Of a DNA stretch of 64,000 nucleotides, positions 28,901 to 38,797 are shown piece after piece. The translations under genes and the position numbers were made by a program. A model generated the notes under the pieces. It ran no database searches. It worked only from the letters and a program-made list of their open reading frames with translations, and had not been told where the DNA came from. The stretch is from Balanoglossus misakiensis (Eukaryota; Hemichordata), in the NCBI GenBank assembly GCA_040954595.2, contig CM082590.2, positions 2,666,001 through 2,730,000 on the forward strand, in the 5' to 3' direction. How positions within the stretch are numbered: position 1 is the first letter of the stretch; each line of letters starts with the position of its first letter.

Positions 28901-31726
28901 ACATAGATAGGCCTATGTGCATATGAACGTTTTCCACTATACTCCGTAGATCGACGGATAGTTCTAAAATTTCCATGGTTGCTTCCAAACAGCCTCGTTT
29001 ATTTACCGAATTCTGTTGTGAGACGCAGAACACATACATATGCCTATGCGCATAAGAAATTTTTCCACTAGACTCCGTAGATCGACGTATAGTTGTAAAA
29101 TTTACTTTGTTGCTTCCAAATACAGCCTCGTTTATTTAGATAGGCCTATGCGCATAAGAACGTTTTCCACTAGACTCTGTAGATCGACGGATAGTTCTAA
29201 AATTTCCATGGTTGCTTCCAAACAGCCTCGTTTATTTACCGAATTCTGTTGTGAGGCGCAGAACACGTAATAGGCCTATGCGCATAAGAAACTTTTCCAC
29301 CAGACTCTGTAGATCGACGGATAGTTGTAAAATTTCCATGGTTGTTTCCAAACAGCCTCGTTTATTTACCGAATTCTGTTGTGATGCGTAGAACACATAC
29401 ATATGCCTATGCGCATAAGAAATTTTTCCACTAGACTCCGTAGATCGACGGATAGTTCTAAAATTTCCATGATTGCTTCCAAACAAAGCATCGTTTGTTT
29501 ACAAAATTCTGTTGTGATGCGCAGAACACATAGAGAGGCCTATGCGCATAAGAACGTTTTCCACTAGACTCTGTATATCGACGGATAGTTCTAAAATTTC
29601 CATGGTTGCTTCCAAACACATCCTCGTTTGTTTACAAAATTCTGTTGTGATGCGCATAATACATAGATAGGCCTATGCGCATAAGAACGTTTTCCACTAG
29701 ACTCTGTAGATCGACGGATAGTTCTAAAATTTCCATGGTTGCTTCCAAACAGCCTCGTTTATTTACCGAATTCTGTTGTGAGGCGCAGAACACGTAATAG
29801 GCCTATGCGCATAAGAAACTTTTCCACCAGACTCTGTAGATCGACGGACAGTTGTAAAATTTCCATGGTTGTTTCCAAACAGCCTCGTTTATTTACCGAA
29901 TTATGTTGTGATGCGTAGAACACATACATATGCCTATGCGCATAAGAAATTTTTCCACTAGACTCCGTAGATCGACGGATAGTTCTAAAATTTCCATGGT
30001 TGCTTCCAAACAAAGCATCGTTTGTTTACAAAATTCTGTTGTGATGCGCAGAACACATAGAGAGGCCTATGCGCATAAGAACGTTTTCCACTAGACTCTG
30101 TATATCGACGGATAGTTCTAAAATTTCCATGGTTGCTTCCAAACACATCCTCGTTTGTTTACAAAATTCTGTTGTGATGCGCAGAACACATAGATAGGCC
30201 TATGCGCATTGGAAATTTTTCCACTAGACTCCGTAGATCGACGGATAGTTCTAAAATTTCCATGGTTGCTTCCAAACACATCCTCGTTTGTTTACCGAAT
30301 TCTGTTGTGAGGCGCAGAACACGTAATAGGCCTATGCGCATAAGAAACTTTTCCACCAGACTCTGTAGATCGACGGACAGTTGTAAAATGTCCATGGTTG
30401 TTTCCAAACAGCCTCGTTTATTTACAGAATTATGTTGTGATGCGTAGAACACATACATATGCCTATGCGCATAAGAAATTTTTCCACTAGACTCCGTAGA
30501 TCGACGGATAGTTCTAAAATTTCCATGGTTGCTTCCAAACAAAGCATCGTGTGTTTACAAAATTCTGTTGTGATGCGCAGAACACATAGAGAGGCCTATG
30601 CGCATAAGAACGTTTTCCACTAGACTCTGTAGATCGACGGATAGTTCTAAAATTTCCATGGTTGCTTCCAAACACATCCTCGTTTGTTTAAAAAATTCTG
30701 TTGTGATGCGCATAATACATAGATAGGCCTATGCGCATAAGAACGTTTTCCACTAGACTCTGTAGATCGACGGATAGTTCTAAAATTTCCATGGTTGCTT
30801 CCAAACAGCCTCGTTTATTTACCGAATTCTGTTGTGAGGCGCAGAACACGTAATAGGCCTATGCGCATAAGAAACTTTTCCACCAGACTCTGTAGATCGA
30901 CGGACAGTTGTAAAATTTCCATGGTTGTTTCCAAACAGCCTCGTTTATTTACCGAATTATGTTGTGATGCGTAGAACACATACATATGCCTATGCGCATA
31001 AGAAATTTTTCCACTAGACTCCGTAGATCGACGGATAGTTCTAAAATTTCCATGGTTGCTTCCAAACAAAGCATCGTTTGTTTACAAAATTCTGTTGTGA
31101 TGCGCAGAACACATAGAGAGGCCTATGCGCATAAGAACGTTTTCCACTAGACTCTGTATATCGACGGATAGTTCTAAAATTTCCATGGTTGCTTCCAAAC
31201 ACATCCTCGTTTGTTTACAAAATTCTGTTGTGATGCGCAGAACACATAGATAGGCCTATGCGCATTGGAAATTTTTCCACTAGACTCCGTAGATCGACGG
31301 ATAGTTCTAAAATTTCCATGGTTGCTTCCAAACACATCCTCGTTTGTTTACCGAATTCTGTTGTGAGGCGCAGAACACGTAATAGGCCTATGCGCATAAG
31401 AAACTTTTCCACCAGACTCTGTAGATCGACGGACAGTTGTAAAATGTCCATGGTTGTTTCCAAACAGCCTCGTTTATTTACAGAATTATGTTGTGATGCG
31501 TAGAACACATAGATAGGCCTATGCGCATTGGAAAGTTTTCCACTAGACTCCGTAGATCGACGGATAGTTCTAAAATTTCCATGGTTGCTTCCAAACACAT
31601 CCTCGTTTGTTTACAAAAATCTTTTGTGATGCGTAGAACACATAGATAGGCCTATGCGCATTGGAAAGTTTTCCACTAGACTCCGTAGATCGACGGATAG
31701 TTCTAAAATTTCCGTGGTTGCTTCCA
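26000..31726. repeat. Diverged right edge of satellite A with tetramer and octamer periodicity
   Basis: From about 26 kb the variants change: CATCGTTTGTTTACAAAATT, AGAGAGGCC and GCATTGGAAA forms become common and the TATAGACTC form disappears. Blocks repeat at 527 bp (27679-28104 against 28206-28595; 29232 against 29759) and 1056 bp (29759-30542 against 30815-31598), i.e. four and eight monomers. Edge divergence with local re-amplification is the usual pattern at satellite borders. Confidence 0.8.
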
Positions 31727-32136
31727 GTCTAATTAATTCAGATAAAAAGAATTGACACATTATGATGTAAATATTTATAAAAGTAGTAATAATGTAAGAG
31801 ATAACCATAATTCAAAATTCATTAAATTCTAATGTAATTTTAAAGTTTTGTTTTAAATTTTTCATGACAAAAATAAGCATATCAAGTGACATGTTTAATA
31901 GTGAAAAAAACGTGAATGTCACAAAATCAACAATCATCTAAAGAAATTAACACTGATTCCTCTTTTCCATCACACTGTATCAAAAACTCCTACCAAAAGT
32001 ACAGTATTATTTAAACCACAAATAAGAAAAATCTCCTTATTATGACTTGTCAGATTATTAGGTGACAGACAGGAGTTGGCAGATGCTGGAGGCCGGGAGA
32101 AAATCATCCTATCTTATCTGCTCCAGATCGCTTTGA

Positions 32137-32565
32137 ATATTCTCCTAATCCTGATGTACATGTATCAGATCAATCTTGTATGTTACTAATTGAACAATTT
32201 GTTCTTCGGTATAACAGAACCAGTTGAATACTCAAAGTCATGCAAAGGGTAAGACAATATCTCTTCTCCAGAAAGTCAAGGGTTCTTGAGAATATTCCTT
32301 CTACACAGGCAGCTCTAAAAGAACATGTGCTATGAGAAACCTAGCAAAGCTATATCAAACCAACAGAATCCCATTGGAAATCAAGTTGGAAAACTCTTAG
32401 TCAAGCCCAAGAAAAGAGCCAACCTCAGGAAATCAGTTGTAAAAAGTAATGCACATGTTCCTGTAGGTGCTTTAGGTCTAGTCTGACAGCAGTGCTCTTT
32501 GTTACTGTAAAGGAGAATGTCATCAAGATTGATCTGATACATGTACATCAGAATTAGGATAATAT
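32137..32565. repeat. 42-bp inverted repeats flanking ~345 bp (MITE-like)
   Basis: Arm 32137-32178 and arm 32524-32565 are reverse complements apart from about three mismatches; the shared core is GATGTACATGTATCAGATCA. The size and architecture suit a small non-autonomous DNA element, but no convincing target-site duplication is visible outside the arms, so the type is open. Confidence 0.6.
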
Positions 32566-32667
32566 ACAGAGGAATGTATGGAAGCAAGTATGTTTTACAA
32601 CCCATATTCCTGTTTCTGAGTGTTACAATTGACCAAAAAGTGCCAATAATGGGAGAAAAGTGTGAAT

Positions 32668-32890
32668 GTCAGTTTCTGGCCGCTATTTTGGGATCCATAT
32701 TGGAAAATGTCCGCCATGGGTCAATGAATAATTGTACCAAATTTCATGCTTTTAACCCAAAGTGCACGATTTTAAAGTTTGAATATCTGTTTCTGGTCAC
32801 TAGAGGGCTGTGTCATTTTAGATCCATATCAGAAAATGGCCGCCATAAGTGTACCAAGTTTCATGCTTTTAACCCAAATTGCACGATTTT
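32668..32890. repeat. Diverged tandem pair, ~117-bp period
   Basis: Two units share GATCCATAT, GAAAATG, CCGCCAT and TTTCATGCTTTTAACCCAAA, with the shared blocks offset by 117 bp (ACCAA at 32736 and ACCAA at 32853). Probably a fragment of an old interspersed repeat. Confidence 0.6.
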
Positions 32891-33527
32891 TGGGTTAACT
32901 GCCCCACTACAAGGAGAAGTGCAGACTGAAATGCAGTGATTGTCAATGTTGTAAATGTATGTGTTGTTGTTGTTTGTTAAAATGTCAGGTTTTTGTAGAA
33001 TTGATGTTTAACAACTTAGCTACTTTGCATGTTAAGCAAGGAGTACACTCAGTCATGTGTAGTATGGTAGTTTAAGCTTAGCTTCATTGAGATGTCATGT
33101 CTGGAGAACATTCACTGAGTTTGAATATTTGCTTGTAGTTTTTAGTCATCCAAGAACTTAGTCTGAGGTTGCCAACCTGTCTATCAGATGTGAAGTTAAT
33201 ACCTTAAATAATTACAATGACATTGTTCATTTCTCCTGTATGTGTAAAAATCACATGTAATTTATTCAAAAGCTGACTACAAATCACATAGCACAATGCT
33301 CATTCAAAACAAGATATAATTTTTAAGTTTTAAGTTATAAGGTTTATTTAGTAGAGCATGTTTTGTACATTACATTATTTTTCCAGTTTTGATTGGAAAA
33401 ACTGCATGAAAATACGTGTTCACCGAGTTGCAATGACAGTATTACAGTACATCCATATCATTCCTAATTTTATGTGAGAAAACACTGTTGTTGGTATAAG
33501 TCAGAAACTGACATGAAACTGAATACA

Positions 33528-33541
33528 TATAACTCTTCTTT
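33528..33541. repeat. LINE target-site duplication, left copy
   Basis: TATAACTCTTCTTT sits directly beside the poly(T) (the LINE's poly(A) tail on the minus strand). The identical 14-mer is at 34956-34969, immediately beyond the 5' end of the LINE. Confidence 0.85.
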
Positions 33542-33627
33542 TTTTTTTTTTTTTCATTTCAAAAATACAGGACAAAAACAAAAAAGTCGACAAAGACAAG
33601 AAAAAGAAAGAAACCACAAAAAGAACA

Positions 33628-34150
33628 CTAATCAACGAACAAGTTGACAAAAGCTCCCCATTTTTCTAGATGTATCCCCTGTCTATCATTTGTAGTGGCT
33701 ACATTATCTTCTATTTTATAAATAGATTTCACATATGATTTAAACTGAAGCATGTTTGGCAAAACATTCGGCACTTTACATTTAAAAATATAAGAACGTC
33801 CAATCAAAAGAATGAAATTTGCAAGTTGACTACCCCCCTCATCTATATTACCCAGAATACAGTACATTGCACTTAACCTTAGTGTATTAAGTGTAACAGT
33901 AAAAAACACTCTTTCACTGAAATCCAAAACTGACTAGTATAAATACAATCCCAAAAAAGATGGTAATAATCCTCTACAACATCTTTACAAAAAATACAAA
34001 GTGGGGAGTCAATTATTCGCCATTTGTAAAGCATGCGGTTTGAAGGCAAGATCTTCATTATTAGTTTGTACTGAAAATTCCAAAGCTTAATATCATTTGT
34101 TAATTTGAAAGGAAGCGAAAACACAGTTTTTAAGGAAAATACTTCATCAA
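33628..34150 (-). pseudogene. LINE ORF2 C-terminal fragment with zinc-binding motif, frameshifted
   Basis: The frame ending at 33879 contains the RSFDEVFSLKT block, LWNFQYKLIMKILPSN, and the CIFC...HLFWDC zinc-like motif. Homology then passes to a third frame (33628-33927), which carries the tail to the natural C-terminus. Two frameshifts in about 500 bp confirm decay. Confidence 0.82.
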
Positions 34151-34955
34151 AGCTCCTGTGGTGTTTGTAAATTCAGAACAAAAGTGTACATCTCTCTATT
34201 GAGTTTTTTACCAGACAAACAATTGGGATTTCGAAAATTAGGCTTACATACCAGTAGTTTGGATGAGTGTGAATTCTGTACAATATTTTTCCAATCAAGT
34301 GGTATTGCACATAATAACTGAAATTGTGTACAAATATTACCATATATTGTAGTAAACTGCTCATAATTATAAAACTTACAATTAGCATCGATAAGATCAT
34401 TAATAAAAATAACACCATTCCTTGAAAAGTTATTCCACAATAATGGCTTATCACTAATTCGTATCTCAGAATTATTGCAAATTAGTTCTTGGCATACATC
34501 GTCTTTATCAGATACTGTAGTGGTATTATACTGCAGCCATGCTGAATAAATTTGTCTTAAGAAAACAGAATTAATGGGGTTCAAAATATGAAAATCATCT
34601 TTTTTTAAATTGGCATAATACACTTGGGGCCCACTAAAACTGGAAAGAACAAATTTATACAATTTACTACAAAATAAACTGATCCTCAAAAACCAGGCTG
34701 TCTTTAGCGTCAAATTAAAGGCAGGCAAATTTGTCAAATTGAGACCCCCATTTACATATTAATTGTAGATGGTATTCCTCTTAATCTTGTCTCGCTTACC
34801 ACCCCACAAAAAATTGAAAACTAAAGTTTCATACTTTTTAAAGAAGTCATTACCAGGAGATGGTAGAGACATGAAAAGATGAGTAAACTGTGAATTGACC
34901 AAGGATTTTATAATTGTTACTTTCCCATAAAAAGTGAGCCCCCTACCCTGCCATG
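34147..34955 (-). pseudogene. LINE ORF2 fragment, post-RT region, with internal stop
   Basis: Reading leftward from 34955, the frame gives an LTFYGKVTIIKSL motif and LPSPGNDFFKK, then GGKRDKIKR, a stop at 34759-34761, and continues in the same frame to 34147 through the WNNFSRNGVIFINDL block. These motifs are standard for the region between the RT domain and the C-terminal zinc motif in L1/Tx1-type LINEs. The frame ends at a stop where homology moves to another frame. Confidence 0.82.
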
Positions 34956-34969
34956 TATAACTCTTCTTT
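34956..34969. repeat. LINE target-site duplication, right copy
   Basis: Same 14-mer as 33528-33541, marking the 5' boundary of the insertion. Confidence 0.85.
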
Positions 34970-35163
34970 ACACTAGTAATTTCTCACAATATTATAATGT
35001 GACTATACCATTGTTATTTGTATTTGATGTACCTGTTCCCAATTGTGAAAAAATAACACTTAGTATACAGTAAATATGAACAAGTTGTTTGGTTTATAGG
35101 GAGGAACCAAGTTCGATTTCCTCAAAAAGGCAAAGAAGCCAATTAAAACAGCGCACCAAACTG

Positions 35164-35194
35164 TTAAAGGGACAAAGTCTCTCTCTTTTTGCCT
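35164..35194 (+). repeat. TTAA target site plus left TIR of the 16.7-kb element
   Basis: TTAA (35164-35167) is followed by AGGGACAAAGTCTCTCTC and nine more bases that match, without a mismatch over 27 bp, the reverse complement of 51839-51865. Beyond that the two ends share only patchy similarity (a CCATTAA block). No matching right end follows within several hundred bases, so this is not a small MITE of its own. Confidence 0.85.
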
Positions 35195-35461
35195 CCAAAC
35201 TCCATTAAATACTTACTTCAAATCCATTATTATGACATATAATGACCACACATTGCTTGAAGAATACCCTGAACTACGTTTTCGCCGTTTAGGCTAAAGA
35301 CTGGATTTCTGCCTGGCCTTGGCGCGATTTCGACCGACCGCCATGTTGACCTCCCGCGAAGTGAAAAACTACGCATATTGCGGTTGCGTCACAATGTCAA
35401 CACACACATGTGCTTCAGTCAATGACCTGGTCACGTACGTTCATGACCCTGGATCACAACA

Positions 35462-35473
35462 ATGGAATGCGAG
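35462..35473 (+). CDS. P2X7-ballast gene exon 1 (MECE)
   Basis: ATG followed by three codons and a strong donor (GAG/GTAAGTAC). This start was chosen because it enters exon 2 in phase 0; an upstream ATG would enter in phase 1 and meet a stop at once. The preceding sequence is rich in CpG. The 909-bp intron that follows shows nothing recognisable. Confidence 0.62.
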
Positions 35474-38400
35474 GTAAGTACATATACGAATACTTATAGA
35501 ATTCTGTAAACTAGAGAAAATTAGTAGAGAATGTTTTTTTATGAATGACATTGACATTGACAATGATAAAGAAGGTAAACTTTACGATGTCAGATGGAGA
35601 TGCCGGTGATTTACCGTACATCGCGACGTTCATTTGTTTGTTTTGATTCTTGTTTTCACGTTCCGGGATTTATCTAAATTTTCGCTGAGTATTTACGGTT
35701 TCTTTAGACCGCTTTCTTGTTCCACGGTGCACTGATTTCTATTTCAAATATGACGTGATCACCAGTTGTAAACTCCTAACGAAAATACACGTAAGCATAA
35801 GTACGAGTAGACGCCGGGTTGCACTGGGGTTGCACTACGGTGACATCGACAGCTGGCAGCTAGCTGTAGATGCCGTAATGTACATGAACTAGACCGGATG
35901 CCGATCGGCCCCTATCGAGTACTCATTATCATCTGCTCACGCGCTAATGAACAGGGGGATTATTATTATGAATAGAGCAAGTGCATGCACTTGCACCGGG
36001 GAAAAATATGCATAGAATATTTCGAATTAAAAGTTTGCGAGTCATGCAAACCAAGTGATAAAAAATAGAACCAAGCAGTGGGCTTGAATTTGAATGGCAT
36101 GCATTTACAGGGGATATGCACCATGCCCCATCCCTGTCCAGAAGAAACACAAACTTATTGATTTTCTTAGGGGAGAGATGTTACTGTTTGGGTTAGTGAG
36201 CAAATTTGATTATTTTGGTAGAGGGCAATCATTGTACACGTCTGGATTTTACATGCATATGAATAATGGATTTATGTTCACAAATTTCACCTAATTCATG
36301 AAATTGCATGATTTGCAATATAACTGCAATGTACAAAATTATTTATTACAATTTTTCAATTTAAAATCTTATTTTTTTCCAGACAAGTGAAATAGATAAC
36401 GCAGAAAGAGAATCCAGCCCAAGTACAAATGAAAGAGGTAGAGGACAACGTGGTAGAAGTCGAGGCCGTGGTAGGGGTAGAGGTCGAGGTGGTGAGACTG
36501 AGAGAGGAGGAAGTGTTGCAGCTCGGGGGAGTACAAGTCGAGCCGTGGTAGGGGTAGAGGTCGAGGTGGTGAGACTGAGAGAGGAGGAAGTGTTGCAGCT
36601 CGGGGGAGAACAAGCCGACGACGTGGAAGGGGTAGGAGGGGTGCAACATCCGTATCTGTTGGAGATGCTGTTGCCCAACTACAACAAAGGAGACAAAGAA
36701 TGGAGGTAACTTTAAAAACATACATTTATTTCATACATATATAAATAAAACAAAACAATAAAAATAGTGCTGTTTGTATCATTCAATGAAATTGTTAACA
36801 ATCTGTCCACAGGCTGCTGTTGAACACATGAAAAACGATGAACTGCAAAGAATGGTGATACAAATGGTTGATTGGCAGCCTGGTTTGATGTTTAATCTCA
36901 TATTCCCAGTAACACTAGAACAGCAGGGATACCACCCACCCTCAGCAACTCAATCACCTGACTGGTGCATTTGCAGTCACTGTCAGCAGATGCCAACAGA
37001 AATGGAGAAAATGTGCTGCGATAAACAGCCACAAAACTGCATCTCAAGATCACCGGTAAGTCAAGTAAGCTTTTGGATTTTAACTTGTACATGAATATAA
37101 TTCTACAAGGACTCACTACTAAACCACTATGAACTGAAAATTTGAACTCTAAGTTAAATTGAACACATTCAGTTCCACTAACCTGGCTACAGTCAAACTG
37201 TACTTCCTGTAACATTTTTGCAAAGTATATCCACAATGGTTTGCATATAGCAAAGCAAAGCTGGTTGTTTGTGTGTTTTTGTCAGAAGTTTTAGAGCCAC
37301 AATATCATAACGTAGGGAGATAATCCAATGCAAACAGTTTGACCTGAAGGGTTGTGAAAAGAGTGCATGTGTTGAGGACGGAACTTTGGAAGAACAGGTT
37401 ACAAACTCAAAGTATACAGAAATATGTATTTGTAACACGATACAGGAATTTATAATTTGTGCATTATGCATATATTGAGACGTCTAGTGTTAGATTCTGC
37501 ATATACCAATACAGAGGTCAGATAAACATTGAAATTTAAAGAGACACTGGAAACACACCACTATTATTCAAAACCTGAGATTGCTTTCTGAAGTCAAGAA
37601 AACAATGATATAAAAATTCCCTTTGGAAGTTGGTGTTGACATCAACACAACTAAATATATATATAAAAAAAATTCTGTGAAGTACTGGTGGCCAGTGCAG
37701 CTTCATTGTCACATTTGGCATGGCAGTGTAAGGAAATCGTCGAGTAGTGTGCTATAGAAAACATCTTTGTTGACAAATTTACAAAATCTTCAGAACAAAA
37801 CATCAATACAAACTGATTATTCTAAAGTTAAAGGGACAAAGTCTCTCTCTCGCTGCCCTTTTTCCATTAATTATGTTTGATACAAGACACTATTTATGTT
37901 AATTTACATGTGGATATGAATCAACGCTCAACCACACACACCTTCCATCCCACTTGTATCATGCGAAGTAAAAACTTGCCCAGAATGAATAAATGGTAGA
38001 GACCGTTTATTTATTTTGGTGAGTTTTTCACTCTTGTGTCTACAAGCAGGAATGGGAGGTGTGTTTGGTCGAATGTTGATTCACTATATATCCACATGTA
38101 GAATAACATGAACAATGTCTTGTATCAAGCAAAATCACTGGAAAAGGGCAGTGAGAGAGAGAGACTTCGTCCCTTTAAAAATGTTACATTTTGGTAAATG
38201 ACAACAGCATGCCATCTATGTCACTGTCAGTAATAAAACTTCAGTGATTACAATATGAGTTGAAAGTCTTGTAAATATTTCATTAAATTTGCTTGTGGTT
38301 TACACTTTATGTGAATGAATGTAAATGTGGACAAAAAACTACTGTAATCTTGAAGGAACAAATCCAGTGTTGCGGGCAAATGGGTCAGGAAATCGGTCCT

Positions 38401-38765
38401 GGATCTTCCAGACACAGCAACTATAGAGAGGTTTGACTGTAGGCTCTTCCTTTTTTTTTTACATATTATGAACCTAACTTTTGTTATCTTTCTGTCACCA
38501 GGATTTCAATGTGCTTGTGCTCAATGAGGCTGTGTTGGCCTTGGCTAGGACCTACAGGCGAGAAATCTTTGCTACTGATGATGATGATGACAATAACACA
38601 GATAACCGACATGCTGCCTATAGGCAGTATGTCATGTGGCAGTATGGTCGTTTAGGTGCAGGAAACCGTGTGGTCATTCCCAGTTGCTGTGTCTGGGAGA
38701 TCCGGGACCGATTTCCTGACCCATTCGCCCGCTACACTGGATTTGTTCCTTCAAGATTACAATAG
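35462..38765 (+). CDS. P2X7 ballast-domain protein, RG-rich N-terminus, 4 exons
   Basis: Exons 35462-35473, 36383-36705, 36813-37055 and 38502-38765, all joined in phase 0 with GT-AG introns; about 280 aa if exon 2 is read in its evident frame. Exon 1 gives MECE, exon 2 an RG-rich low-complexity region, exon 3 DELQRMVIQMVDWQPG then WCICSHCQQMPTE and a CC pair, and exon 4 AYRQYVMW, VIPSCCVWEIRDRFPD and YTGFVPSRLQ. The WCxCxxC...PTE...CC and IPSCCxWxIRxxFP patterns belong to the cytoplasmic C-terminal 'ballast' domain of the ATP-gated channel P2X7, which binds zinc through clustered cysteines. There is no channel or transmembrane part, so this is a stand-alone ballast protein, not a receptor. 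Exon 2 has lost one base relative to its own internal duplication, so the conceptual mRNA is frameshifted and would stop early in exon 3. Intron 3 holds a MITE and an inverted copy of exon 4. Function unknown. Confidence 0.82.
36383..36705 (+). CDS. P2X7-ballast gene exon 2, RG-rich, one-base frameshift
   Basis: Acceptor TTTTTTTCCAG, donor GAG/GTAACT. It starts with TSEIDNAERESS, then RG/RGG repeats typical of RNA-binding tails. The exon is 323 bp, one short of a multiple of three; it has an internal 78-bp duplication whose second copy (77 bp) lacks one G near 36542. After the loss the RG region turns into an acidic-hydrophobic frame that would stop early in exon 3. The other frame continues RG-rich to the donor in phase 0, so the loss is recent or an assembly error. 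Confidence 0.75.
36458..36612 (+). repeat. 78/77-bp tandem duplication inside the RG-rich exon
   Basis: Copy 1 is 36458-36535 and copy 2 is 36536-36612. They differ by the lost G and by one substitution near the end. It encodes a 26-residue RG-rich unit ending in VAARG. Reverse-strand open frames over this segment (36356-36725) are shadows. Confidence 0.9.
36813..37055 (+). CDS. P2X7-ballast gene exon 3, cysteine cluster
   Basis: Acceptor TCTGTCCACAG, donor CCG/GTAAGT, 81 codons in phase 0. It carries the helical DELQRMVIQMVDWQPG segment and the WCxCxxC...PTExExxCC cluster, followed by QNCISRSP, matching the zinc-binding half of the ballast domain. Confidence 0.88.
37832..38174. mobile_element. 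343-bp palindromic MITE of the same TTAA family
   Basis: TTAA at 37828-37831 and 38175-38178. Starts AGGGACAAAGTCTCTCTC; the right half is an approximate reverse complement of the left over almost the whole length. The arms match the right terminal ~185 bp of the 16.7-kb element (51679-51865), including the central AATAAATGGTA block, so it looks like a foldback derivative of that end. It lies inside intron 3 of the ballast gene, i.e. a self-family insertion. Confidence 0.88.
38322..38422 (-). pseudogene. Inverted copy of the end of ballast exon 4, in intron 3
   Basis: The reverse complement of this stretch matches 38682-38787 (end of exon 4 plus 3' sequence) with about six substitutions and small indels, including the CCVW-like region, RFPDPFAR, TGFVPSRLQ and the stop. 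It lies 260 bp from the true exon in opposite orientation, so the primary transcript could fold into a hairpin of about 100 bp. Origin: remnant of another copy of the gene, or a local inverted duplication. Confidence 0.88.
38502..38765 (+). CDS. P2X7-ballast gene exon 4, C-terminus
   Basis: Acceptor TTCTGTCACCAG; 87 codons plus TAG at 38763-38765. Contains the LNEAVLALARTYRREIF helix, an acidic DDDDDNN insert, AYRQYVMW and the IPSCCVWEIRDRFPD signature of the ballast domain. The convergent transposase gene's stop codon begins 33 bp further on. Confidence 0.9.
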   Translation, partial: DFNVLVLNEAVLALARTYRREIFATDDDDDNNTDNRHAAYRQYVMWQYGRLGAGNRVVIPSCCVWEIRDRFPDPFARYTGFVPSRLQ

Positions 38766-38797
38766 TTTTTTTTGTCTACATGTATTTACATATGGAA

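Larger units (their letters stand above)
1..31726. repeat. Satellite A: ~131.7-bp tandem array, about 240 monomers
   Basis: Head-to-tail copies recur every 130-132 bp from the first base to 31726, where the last unit breaks off into unique sequence; the left edge is outside the window. Each unit contains the blocks TTGCTTCCAAACA, CTCGTTTATTTACC, CTGTTGTGA, GGCCTATGCGCATAA, GTTTTCCACTAGACTC and TAGATCGACGGATAGTT. Most monomers carry the 10-bp palindrome TATGCGCATA; a second type has CATATGTGCATA instead. Monomers also alternate between an ACCGAATTCTG form and a CAAAATTCTG form. All open frames here (60-141 residues, both strands) are the same satellite read in register and are not genes. A centromeric or heterochromatic role is possible but is not shown by sequence. 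Confidence 0.98.
31727..33527. other. Non-coding spacer between satellite A and the LINE
   Basis: AT-rich sequence without a supportable gene. It holds an inverted-repeat pair (32137-32565) and a diverged two-copy tandem repeat (32668-32890), listed separately. The open frame at 32541-32939 on the plus strand runs through both repeats and looks incidental. Confidence 0.7.
33542..34955 (-). mobile_element. 5'-truncated non-LTR retrotransposon (L1/Tx1-like), ~1.4 kb
   Basis: Minus-strand element bounded by a perfect 14-bp target-site duplication and ending in a poly(A) tail (poly(T) at about 33539-33554). It retains only the C-terminal part of ORF2: the region after the polymerase core, with an LTFYGKVTIIKSL-type motif near the 5' end, a block around WNNFSRNGVIFINDL, and a terminal CxxC...HLFWxC zinc-binding motif (zf-RVT type). 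One in-frame stop (34759-34761) and two frameshifts (near 34125-34150 and 33900-33927) show it is dead. The truncation point at 34955 and the intact TSD are typical of target-primed reverse transcription. The clade is inferred from remembered motifs. Confidence 0.88.

Noticed and set aside
1518-31598. Many conserved 60-141-aa open frames (for example MRIRTFPLD..., MFGSNHGNF...) as a gene family
   Set aside because: They occur on both strands in register with the ~131.7-bp satellite and end wherever monomer variants bring stops; no splice or start context.
1-31726. CRISPR-like direct repeats
   Set aside because: The whole unit repeats, with no unique spacers, and the surroundings are eukaryotic.
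1-31726. CENP-B box in satellite A
   Set aside because: The closest stretch (CTCGTTTATTTACCG) misses several core positions of the known box.
32541-32939. 132-aa plus-strand open frame as a gene
   Set aside because: It crosses an inverted-repeat arm and a diverged tandem repeat and shows no domain.
35164-35510. Left TIR as an independent MITE
   Set aside because: No matching right end follows within the MITE length, and the sequence passes into the ballast gene's exon 1.
36356-36725. Three minus-strand open frames rich in Pro/Ser/Leu/Thr
   Set aside because: Antisense shadows of the RG-rich exon 2 of the ballast gene.
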